Assembly (NCBI RefSeq): GCF_002260525.1 | Contig: NZ_MRYI01000001.1 | Span: 186,001-250,000 of the forward strand | From: Hahella sp. CCB-MM4 | Lineage (GTDB): Bacteria > Pseudomonadota > Gammaproteobacteria > Pseudomonadales > Oleiphilaceae | Direction of reading: 5' to 3' | DNA length: 64,000 nt | Shown here: positions 7,548 to 14,793 of the stretch, in pieces | How positions within the stretch are numbered: the first letter of the stretch is position 1 | How the letters are laid out: each line of letters begins with the position of its first letter | Position numbers and translations under genes: made by a program | The notes under the pieces: generated by a model | The model's database searches: none | Seen by the model: only the letters and a program-made list of their open reading frames with translations | Told to the model about the DNA's origin: nothing

Positions 7548-9641
7548 CTAATCAGAAGCAGTAGACCGGTTAGGGCCATTCGGAACGAGTATCCCTCGCC
7601 GGTTAATCCACCAAAGCCCTATCAATGCGGCCAAAGCCCCCAAATGAATGTAAAGTGCTGTTGGCCAGATCAACAATACGGCGATCACGGCGAGCACCAA
7701 CCTGAGAGGCAACACCAGATATTGACTCAGCCAACCGGTGAATACTGCTGCCATGGCATACAAGGCTGCCGCGGCGAATATGAATATCGGAATGGCTTCG
7801 CCCCAATTTCCACTCAGGAAAGGCGTGTACGCAAACAGAAACGGCACTACATAGAGAGCCTTGGCCAGTTTCCAGGCGGATAAACCTGCCGGCATGGGCT
7901 CCGTTTTTGCGATGGCTGCAGCAGTAAAAGCTGTCAGACATACCGGAGGCGTCACATTGCTGTCCTGGGACAACCAAAAGATGATCATATGGGCCGACAG
8001 CAGAGCCAGCGTTGCAACGGTTGGATCAATGGCAACATCCAGTACGGTCGGCAAGAGATCTCTCGGCAGGCGACCGACAATATCTGCGGCCAATTCCGGA
8101 GACATCGGCGCCGCCAGATTCACATCGGTGATATTTCCTACAAACTGCAGGGTCACCTGCGCAGCTTCAGGCAAACTGCCCTGAATCAGCAGCTCCACCA
8201 GATTATTTTGCATAATCAGTTGCTGTAACGCAGGTGCGGCGATGGTGGCAACCATGATATAGGCCGCTGTTACCGGAAGCCCCATGCCCAGGATCAGGGA
8301 CGCCAGAGCAATCAGCACAATGGCGATCCATAGCTGCCCCCCGGCCCACTGCACAATCATGAACGAGAATGTATTACCAATGCCGGTAGTGGCCACCACA
8401 TTGACGATCAGACCAATGGTAATTAACAGCAAAGCCGTCATGACCATATTCTTGGACCCCAGCGCCAGCGCATCCATTACTGCTCTGGGCCCCATTGGAT
8501 TGGGAGACAGCCAGGATGAGACGATCACCGCCAGTATGGCAAAGCCTGCAGAATAGGTTGGACTCAGACCGTATATCAGCAATCCGATCAACAAGGCGAT
8601 AGGAACCAGAAACGAAAAACCGCCCTGCTTCATCATCACCAGCAAAGGGGTCGGATCCTTTTCAATTTCAGGAATAATCCCGCTTTTCTTTGCCTGTAAA
8701 CGGACAAAGGCTGCAATCGTGAGGAAGTACAGCAACGCGGGCAGAAATGCCACGATCACAATCTGGGTATAAGGGATCTGGGTATAGTTAGCCATGACAA
8801 AGGCTCCCGCCCCCATAATCGGAGGCATCAATTGCCCCCCGGTCGAGGCAGCGGCTTCCACACCCGCGGCAAAACGAGCGTCATACCCGGCTTTCTTCAT
8901 CAACGGAATAGTGATCACGCCAGTAGAGGCCGTATTCGCCACAGCCGAACCGGAAATGGTACCGGTCAGACCTGACGATATCACCGCAATCAGACCCGGA
9001 CCACCGTGAAGCTTGCCGGCAGAGCGTTTGGCAAGTTCGATAATAAAATCCCCTGCACCGGACCGGACCAGAAAAGCCCCAAAGATGATGAACATCATGA
9101 AAAAGCTGGAGGAGATCGAGGCGATACTGCCGAACATGCCGTCATCTCCGAAAATACTCCGGAACAGAATGGTTTCCAGACTTAACCCAGAAAATCTGAA
9201 GACACCGGGCAGGTATTGCCCCCACCAGGCCACATATCCCAATGCCACCAGGATAATGGCAGGGATCAACCAGCCCGCCGTGCGCCGGGTCAACTCCAAC
9301 GCCACGGCAATTAATACCAGACCGGCGATCCAGTCATAAACGCTGAGATGGATGCCTCTGGCATAGATGGCATCCTCACTCAGAAACAGCCATAGAACTG
9401 ACAGGGTACTCGCCAGTGCCAGCCCACAGTATATTGCTTTCATTTTCCTGGATTCGTCGGTAGATCCGTACCATCCCACGCACAACCAGGAAAACCCGAT
9501 AAAGTGTATTACGTTCGGCCAGAATCCACTGATCCAGCCTGTCATGTTGAATAGGATATGTACTACTGCCACCAACCCTGCCCAGGCATAAAGGACACGA
9601 TGGCGACGCAGAAGCATCCACTCAGCGGCGGACTCTTGCAT
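7548..9641 (-). CDS. TRAP transporter fused permease (DctQ-DctM fusion)
   Basis: 697 residues, rich in hydrophobic segments. The N-terminal part corresponds to the small DctQ-like subunit and the C-terminal two thirds to the large DctM-like permease, recognisable by GIITIPLMKKAGYD-type and AASTGGQLMPPIMGAGAF segments and GMGLPVTAAYIM near residues 450-465. Fused permeases of this kind work with TAXI-type binding proteins and use a cation gradient for uptake. The gene for such a protein lies 85 bases upstream, making a two-gene operon. GAGGT precedes the ATG. Substrate unknown; glutamate, 2-oxoglutarate or other carboxylates are the usual guesses for the family. Confidence 0.93.
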   Translation of the reverse strand: MQESAAEWMLLRRHRVLYAWAGLVAVVHILFNMTGWISGFWPNVIHFIGFSWLCVGWYGSTDESRKMKAIYCGLALASTLSVLWLFLSEDAIYARGIHLSVYDWIAGLVLIAVALELTRRTAGWLIPAIILVALGYVAWWGQYLPGVFRFSGLSLETILFRSIFGDDGMFGSIASISSSFFMMFIIFGAFLVRSGAGDFIIELAKRSAGKLHGGPGLIAVISSGLTGTISGSAVANTASTGVITIPLMKKAGYDARFAAGVEAAASTGGQLMPPIMGAGAFVMANYTQIPYTQIVIVAFLPALLYFLTIAAFVRLQAKKSGIIPEIEKDPTPLLVMMKQGGFSFLVPIALLIGLLIYGLSPTYSAGFAILAVIVSSWLSPNPMGPRAVMDALALGSKNMVMTALLLITIGLIVNVVATTGIGNTFSFMIVQWAGGQLWIAIVLIALASLILGMGLPVTAAYIMVATIAAPALQQLIMQNNLVELLIQGSLPEAAQVTLQFVGNITDVNLAAPMSPELAADIVGRLPRDLLPTVLDVAIDPTVATLALLSAHMIIFWLSQDSNVTPPVCLTAFTAAAIAKTEPMPAGLSAWKLAKALYVVPFLFAYTPFLSGNWGEAIPIFIFAAAALYAMAAVFTGWLSQYLVLPLRLVLAVIAVLLIWPTALYIHLGALAALIGLWWINRRGILVPNGPNRSTASD

Positions 9642-9726
9642 GCGAAACCTCTTTCATACAATTGAACACCGGACAACACTTTCCACGAAAGGTGTCCGGC
9701 AATGAGTGATATTCAGATCACAACAA

Positions 9727-10758
9727 TCAGTTAGAGATCAGGCGCGCAGGAATGTTGATTCCCTGCTCTTTGTAGTAGCGGACCGCACCTGGATGCAGAG
9801 GAACCGGTAAACCTGCAATCGCCTTGTCCAGCGCCATAGCCGTTGTCGCTTTGTGGATACTGTTGAGGAACGGCAGGTTTTCGTAGATGGTTTTGGTTAG
9901 CAGGTATACGGTTTCTTCATCAATATCATTGCGGACTGCCAGAAAGTTGGGCTGGGCAATCGTCTGGATATCCTTGTCCACACCCGGATAGGTTCCCGCC
10001 TTCACGGTGTACGGTGTCCACAAATCGAAATTTCCATCAGCCTGTTTGACCTGCTCATCGGTAAAGCTTAACAGCGTGATATCCGAGCGCTGGGCAAACG
10101 CGTTTATCACAGCACTTACCGGAACACCCGCTGGGGTTCCAAAGCCAACCACCTTACCATCCTGCAGGGCTTGGCTACTGGGACCATAACCGGCATAAAG
10201 CAACTCATAATCCTTATCAATATCAAGTCCGAAATGGTTCAGAATCGTTCGATTGGATTCAATCGTACCGGAGTTCTTTTTCCCCATGGCGACTCGCTGA
10301 CCCTTTGCCTTGGCCATATCGGTAATGGTACCGCTGGATACGTAATCGTTCTGTAAAACAAAGTGCTCCACGTTCTGCCATAGCATGGTCACAGAGCGGA
10401 AGTTTCTCTGTTGTCCATCCGCGGAAAACATAGCAGTACCTTCCCAGGCATATTTGCCGAAGAGACCTTGCAGGATGGCGAATTGAGCTTCGTTCTCACG
10501 CATCAGCTTGATGTTTTCACCTGAACCGGCCGAATTGATGGCTGACAGACTGATACCGTTACTTGGCTGAAGCTTGATCTTACTCAGCGTGGCAATAGCA
10601 ACGCCGACGGGATAATAGGTTCCACCGGTACTGGCGGTAGCCAGTATGTAATCTTTATCCTCGGCATTTGAGTTAGCGGTGTACCCTAACAGGGTTCCCA
10701 CGGAAATCGCCGCTGCCAGAATTCGTGAACAGAAGGCGTTTTTAGGTAGGCTCAACAT
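9727..10758 (-). CDS. TAXI-family TRAP transporter solute-binding protein
   Basis: About 343 residues with a signal peptide ending near SNA. The family signature is plain: LATASTGGTYYPVGVAIA at the mature N-terminus, then SAINSAGSGENIKLMRENEA and LQGLFGKYAWEG. It should capture a solute in the periplasm and deliver it to the fused permease encoded just downstream. The ATG at 10756-10758 is preceded by AGAGGAAA, which decides against an upstream in-frame ATG. A good sigma-54 promoter match sits about 70 bases upstream, suggesting control by an NtrC-class activator. Confidence 0.93.
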   Translation of the reverse strand: MLSLPKNAFCSRILAAAISVGTLLGYTANSNAEDKDYILATASTGGTYYPVGVAIATLSKIKLQPSNGISLSAINSAGSGENIKLMRENEAQFAILQGLFGKYAWEGTAMFSADGQQRNFRSVTMLWQNVEHFVLQNDYVSSGTITDMAKAKGQRVAMGKKNSGTIESNRTILNHFGLDIDKDYELLYAGYGPSSQALQDGKVVGFGTPAGVPVSAVINAFAQRSDITLLSFTDEQVKQADGNFDLWTPYTVKAGTYPGVDKDIQTIAQPNFLAVRNDIDEETVYLLTKTIYENLPFLNSIHKATTAMALDKAIAGLPVPLHPGAVRYYKEQGINIPARLISN

Positions 10759-10828
10759 AAGTTTTCCTCTTGTTTTTGTTGTGAGCATGCACATAGCGTA
10801 TCTGTGCCATGTGAGTACATTTATCTAC

Positions 10829-10845
10829 TGCAAGCTACACGCCAA
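10829..10845 (-). promoter_or_regulatory. Sigma-54 (-24/-12) promoter for the TRAP operon
   Basis: On the minus strand the sequence TTGGCGTGTAGCTTGCA matches the sigma-54 consensus TTGGCACGNNNNTTGCA with two mismatches. The invariant GG and GC pairs are separated by exactly ten bases. A start site near 10818 would give a leader of about 60 bases. The rest of the gap 10846-11167 is A+T-rich and shows no other feature I can support apart from the leader of the next gene on the other strand. Confidence 0.72.
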
Positions 10846-11167
10846 TGAGAACAACTTATAACTCATTGTATTATATACTTTTTTATAAAGAGCAATGATC
10901 ATCATGAGCAACAAATTGCCGACAGCCTTTCACGTATAAGCAAAAAATAGCTCATGATCGATAAAATGATCTGGATACCGCCCTTCACCGTATCGAAATT
11001 CATCACAAATATAGACGCTTTTACTGATTAAAACTTAGCCTTACCGGCCACTTAACGCTATTCTGTCGTTGTGGGTGCCCAAAGACGTTGTCAGGGCCCT
11101 AATGACGAAGATGAGCAAAATTGACAATCCCCCAAAGCAAACAAGAAAACCAAAGAGGGAAACACGA

Positions 11168-11404
11168 ATGAACATCGCCGATTTACGCAGACACCCGGAA
11201 CAGATCAACCAGGTGAATATCTTATCTTTCGAGGGTGATATTTATATCGCCGAGCTCGAATACAAAGACCATCGAGATGTACTTCAGGATGTGAATGGAG
11301 GCCCCAAACGATTTCACAGTATCGCGGAGCTGAAAGAGGTGGTTGGTGCGACAGGGATCAAGCGGTTTAACCTGGTATTCAACTCGCCCTACGACGAGAT
11401 CTAA
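11168..11404 (+). CDS. Small protein, DUF6482-like
   Basis: 78 residues, beginning MNIADLRRHPEQINQVNILS with the recurrent family features: a statement of the ELEYKDHR type in the middle and KRFHSIAELKEVV near the end. It resembles DUF6482-type small cytosolic proteins of gammaproteobacteria, whose role is unknown. The frame is open further upstream but GAGGGAAA before this ATG fixes the start. It is followed by a palindromic hairpin. Confidence 0.7.
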   Translation: MNIADLRRHPEQINQVNILSFEGDIYIAELEYKDHRDVLQDVNGGPKRFHSIAELKEVVGATGIKRFNLVFNSPYDEI

Positions 11405-11435
11405 GCACTAACGTTAAACTGCCAATATAAAATCT

Positions 11436-11461
11436 CATGGGCGCAAAATTTTGCGCCCATG
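11436..11461. terminator. Perfect palindromic hairpin, likely bidirectional terminator
   Basis: CATGGGCGCAAAA followed by its exact reverse complement makes a 26-base perfect palindrome between two convergent small genes. It has a G+C-rich outer stem and an AAAATTTT centre but no T run beyond the stem, so termination may be only partial. Confidence 0.6.
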
Positions 11462-11486
11462 TAGGTTCAGCAGCAGGAATGGATAA

Positions 11487-11753
11487 TCAATACAACGCTG
11501 CCTCGTCCTCCAGAACTTCCTTGATTGCCTCGATAAAAATCCGATCCGCATCACTCATGATCTCAGGGATACGAATGGTGGTGGTGGCACTGATTTCATC
11601 AGCGATCTTCTGATCGGCATTCTCGTCATTATGCAGACGACGGGCAATTTCCATACATTTGGCGGGAATCGTCGGATCTGCCAGAACCTTCTTAATAAAA
11701 CCACGCATTTCATCAATTATTCTGGCCTGACGGCCTTCATCGGCACTACTCAT
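11487..11753 (-). CDS. Hypothetical 88-residue acidic protein
   Basis: Not recognised. The translation is strongly helical in appearance and acidic (MSSADEGRQARIIDEMRG start, EAIKEVLEDEAALY end), with a central RRLHNDENADQKIADEISA. No membrane segment, signal or cysteine pair. CGAGGAGTTTATGA precedes the ATG, so the ribosome site is good and the gene is probably real. Upstream lies the large non-coding region shared with the divergent GlxA-like regulator. Confidence 0.6.
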   Translation of the reverse strand: MSSADEGRQARIIDEMRGFIKKVLADPTIPAKCMEIARRLHNDENADQKIADEISATTTIRIPEIMSDADRIFIEAIKEVLEDEAALY

Positions 11754-11864
11754 TCATAAACTCCTCGAAAAGTCTCCAAGGGAACCTCCCCCCAGAACAG
11801 CGCATATTGGCACTGACACTAATTAGCTATTTTATTTTCGAAGTATAGTGAGGGAAAGGAGATA

Positions 11865-11985
11865 AAAAAACCCGCGCCTGAAATGCTGCTGCATTGCGCT
11901 GCAGGTCGCGGGGTCGTAGGCCGCTTGCGCGGAAATGGACAAATCAACCCTGTGGACGGGTGGATGTGGCCCGTCCCGGGGCGCA
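11865..11985. other. G+C-rich segment with three stacked hairpins (possible structured RNA)
   Basis: Inside the 404-base gap 11754-12157. Hairpin 1 pairs CCCGCGCCTG (11871-11880) with CAGGTCGCGGG (11902-11912) and has an inner AATGC/GCATT stem. Hairpin 2 is CCGC-TTGC-GCGG (11921-11932). Hairpin 3 pairs GACGGG (11955-11960) with CCCGTC (11970-11975). Several GGA trinucleotides lie between or in the loops. The segment is much richer in G+C than its flanks. No known RNA family is recognised and no terminator follows, so it may be a leader, a small RNA, or an unnamed repeat. Confidence 0.4.
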
Positions 11986-12079
11986 AATCAGAATCTCAAA
12001 TTTCTACAGCAAGCAAAACTGTCTGAAATGACATTAACTAGGCTAATCTGGTCACCAATTAAATTATGAGGCACAATAA

Positions 12080-12109
12080 AACTTTCTGTCTGACAGACAG
12101 ATAAAAGTT
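12080..12109. promoter_or_regulatory. Long palindrome upstream of the GlxA-FAN1-helicase operon
   Basis: The core CTGTCTGACAGACAG is a perfect inverted repeat around a central A (12086-12100), flanked by AACTTT and AAAGTT as an outer repeat. It lies 49 bases before the start of the regulator gene, a usual place for an operator. Its CTG-N9-CAG outline is one base shorter than a LexA box, so I do not call it one. The regulator itself is the simplest candidate ligand. Confidence 0.55.
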
Positions 12110-12157
12110 AAATGACGGGTTACCCGCAACAATCACCGATCAGATACGGCAAGCCTT

Positions 12158-13144
12158 ATGCAAAAAGTCACCATTTTGGGATTTGACCTGGCCCTGTCAT
12201 CGGCCATCACCGGAATTGTCGACATACTCAGTATGGCCGGCGTCACCTGGAATTTCTGGCAGCATCAGCCCACCGCTCCGCGTTTCCAGGTTCAATTGGC
12301 CTCCGTCGATGGAGGGCCTGTTCGCTGCTTGAACAAAATGCAGCTTGAAGCCCATTTACGCTTTGATCAGGTGGAGGCAGATCATATCCTGGTCGTTCCC
12401 ACCATCGCGGGAGAAATCGATGTGGCATTGGAACGCAACCGGGAGCTGATCGAAACTCTGGCATTTTTCGGCAGCCGTGGATCGCTGGTCGTTGGTAACT
12501 GCACAGGCGTATTTCTGCTGGCGGAAGCCGGTATACTGGACGGCAAGGTCGCCACCACCCACTGGGCCTATGTGGAACAATTCAAGCAACGATATCCAAA
12601 AGTGGATTTGCGGCCGGAACAGATGATTACCACCTCGGAAAACGTGTACTGCTCCGGCGGCGGAATTGCCTGGCTGGACATGGCGCTCTACCTGACCGAA
12701 CGCTTCTGCGGTCATGATATGGCGGTCAGAACATCCAAATCCTATGTGATCGACATGGGGCGTACATACCAGTCAAGCTACTCTGCCCTCAGAGTTCGCA
12801 AAATGCATCGCGATGAAGACATACTCAAAGTGCAAGATTGGCTGGAGGAGCACTGTCAGCAGGAGATCCGCATCGATGATCTGGCACAACGGTTCAATAT
12901 GAGCCCACGAACCCTTGCCCGGCGGTTTAAAGCGGCTACCGGCGACACGCCTTTGGGATACCTCCAGACCCTGCGGCTGGAGAACGCCAAGAAAATGCTG
13001 GAGGAAACCTCTGACAATATCAGCCAGATCACCATGGCCGTCGGATATGAGGACGTCAGTTCGTTCACCAAACTGTTCCGCCAGAAAACCGGGCTGACCC
13101 CCAAAGATTACCGTAACAAGTTTCAACGCCGGAGCCTCATGTGA
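12158..13144 (+). CDS. GlxA-family transcriptional regulator (DJ-1/PfpI domain + AraC HTH)
   Basis: 328 residues. Residues 1-190 form a DJ-1/PfpI-like domain with a cysteine at the nucleophile elbow (Cys115 in VVGNCTGVFLLAEAG) and His135 in ATTHW. Residues 225-325 form an AraC-type double helix-turn-helix (RIDDLAQRFNMSPRTLARRF and ISQITMAVGYEDVSSFTKLF). GlxA-type regulators are usually activators of nearby genes and the DJ-1 domain may sense a small reactive molecule. The stop overlaps the GTG start of the FAN1 gene by four bases, so it is the first gene of a three-gene operon. Its ribosome site is weak. Confidence 0.92.
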   Translation: MQKVTILGFDLALSSAITGIVDILSMAGVTWNFWQHQPTAPRFQVQLASVDGGPVRCLNKMQLEAHLRFDQVEADHILVVPTIAGEIDVALERNRELIETLAFFGSRGSLVVGNCTGVFLLAEAGILDGKVATTHWAYVEQFKQRYPKVDLRPEQMITTSENVYCSGGGIAWLDMALYLTERFCGHDMAVRTSKSYVIDMGRTYQSSYSALRVRKMHRDEDILKVQDWLEEHCQQEIRIDDLAQRFNMSPRTLARRFKAATGDTPLGYLQTLRLENAKKMLEETSDNISQITMAVGYEDVSSFTKLFRQKTGLTPKDYRNKFQRRSLM

Positions 13145-14793
13145 CAGAACCTGCAGCAGTAGAACTGGATCCGTTCTACTACCTGTACAACTTCAGAACA
13201 CTTCTGGAATGCGTTTTGGAGCAATATGGCGATTTGCTGAATAATGAGGAACAGGAATTCGTCGACACCTTCATGGAACTTCCTGATCCGGAGCAGGCTT
13301 TGCTGGTACGAATGTACAGTCGGCGCTCCACCCTGTTTCGCAGCGATAAGTTGAATTACACCGAACTACCACCGACAGAGCACCTGCTCCCTTCATTGCA
13401 GGAGAGCGGTCTGATCAGTATTAATCCAATGCTGCCGGCCGAAGAGCTACTGGAGCTGGTGACCTGCCCTGAGATGCGGGAGTGGTGGCCGGAGCAGTGT
13501 CCCAAGAAAGGTAACCGTCCATTTCAACTGGAACAGCTGGCGGAACTGACCTCCAATCAGTTTTATGATTCATTCCCCCACACCCTGGTGGAAATCCTTC
13601 ATCAACCAATGATCGACCTCTTTCAGCTCCTGTTCTTCGGCAATCTGGCCCAAGACCTGAGTGCCTTTGTCACCGTTGATCTCGGGCACGTTCGCTACGA
13701 ACCCTATCAACTGGACAGTGACACCCGCCTGTTTCGCCATCGACAGGATATTGACGATTCTGAAGCGATAATGGCACTTCGGGACCAGTTCTACAGTAGC
13801 GAAGAGTTTGATCCCGATATTGCCCAGCATATTCTGCAGCACTTACCGGTTTTAGACGATAACTCCCCGGTAAAAGGCCGCCTCAGCAGATTGTGCAATC
13901 GCATTGGTAAGGGTTATGAACAGCAGCAAATGCTGCCGGAAGCACTCGAAGCTTATTCGTTTTCCCACCGTCCTCCTGCCAGAGAAAGGCGAGCCAGAAT
14001 ATTGTTCAAACTGGAGCAATACGAAGCCGCGGAAAATCGGTGCAAGGAAATCATTAAAAATCCCTGGAATGAGGCCGAAAGCCTGTTCGCCGAGCGCTTC
14101 CAGAAGCAGTGTCGCAAGCAGATGGGGCATAAGGGTCCACCTAACCGGCGCTATACACCGCAGACACAAACGCTGGTTTTACCTAACGGTGACATGCGTG
14201 TAGAGCAAAATGTTCTGATGCATTTGTATCTTGAGGAATCCCCTTGTTTCTATGTTGAAAACTGGCTGATGAATACGGTGTTTGGCCTGACATTCTGGGA
14301 CGCGATATTTGCACCCGTCAGGGGAGCCTTTACCCATCCATTTCAGCGGGCGCCACATGATCTCTTTGATACTGAGTTTGAAAGCAAAAGACACCCGCTG
14401 ATAGAGTCCGCCTTTGACAATATCAACAGCGCCTCGTGGTCAGAACAAATCACGCAACGATGGCGGGATAAATATGGTATCAGCAACCCCTTTGTCGGCT
14501 GGTATGAACCAGGAGAAGATATTCTTTCAATGGCCCTGGACTACATCCCCAGAGAACACTGGATGGCAATATTTCGCCGAATGCTCAGCGACCTTCGGGA
14601 GAATTGTTCAGGATTTCCAGATCTTATTCAGTTCTACGAAGACGGCAGTTACCGGTTGCTGGAAGTGAAAAGCCCGACGGATAAAGTTCAGCCCAATCAG
14701 TTGAGATGGATGAGCATGTTTGAACAACAGGGTATTCCCTATCACCTGCTCCAGGTAAAGTGGGCCGAACAAAGTATTGAATCTCTCTCCTGA
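13141..14793 (+). CDS. FAN1-type structure-specific nuclease (VRR-NUC domain)
   Basis: 550 residues, close to the length of Pseudomonas FAN1. The N-terminal FAN1 winged-helix segment reads LLVRMYSRRSTLFRSDKLNY, a helical repeat region follows, and the C-terminus is a VRR-NUC nuclease with the catalytic PD...ExK: Asp494 in GFPDL, Glu508 and Lys510 in LLEVKSP. FAN1 enzymes cut 5' flaps and unhook interstrand crosslinks. The start is GTG, inside the ATGTGA overlap with the upstream regulator and seven bases after GGAG. Its stop overlaps the helicase start (TGATG). The coupling suggests that the nuclease and helicase are made together. Confidence 0.93.
   Translation: MTEPAAVELDPFYYLYNFRTLLECVLEQYGDLLNNEEQEFVDTFMELPDPEQALLVRMYSRRSTLFRSDKLNYTELPPTEHLLPSLQESGLISINPMLPAEELLELVTCPEMREWWPEQCPKKGNRPFQLEQLAELTSNQFYDSFPHTLVEILHQPMIDLFQLLFFGNLAQDLSAFVTVDLGHVRYEPYQLDSDTRLFRHRQDIDDSEAIMALRDQFYSSEEFDPDIAQHILQHLPVLDDNSPVKGRLSRLCNRIGKGYEQQQMLPEALEAYSFSHRPPARERRARILFKLEQYEAAENRCKEIIKNPWNEAESLFAERFQKQCRKQMGHKGPPNRRYTPQTQTLVLPNGDMRVEQNVLMHLYLEESPCFYVENWLMNTVFGLTFWDAIFAPVRGAFTHPFQRAPHDLFDTEFESKRHPLIESAFDNINSASWSEQITQRWRDKYGISNPFVGWYEPGEDILSMALDYIPREHWMAIFRRMLSDLRENCSGFPDLIQFYEDGSYRLLEVKSPTDKVQPNQLRWMSMFEQQGIPYHLLQVKWAEQSIESLS

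Noticed and set aside
10911-10925. Second sigma-54 site in the TRAP leader (GGCAATTTGTTGC on the minus strand)
   Set aside because: Spacing is nine; the site at 10829-10845 has exact spacing and a better distance.
12086-12100. LexA (SOS) box
   Set aside because: CTG-N9-CAG is one base shorter than the CTG-N10-CAG spacing of the gammaproteobacterial LexA site.
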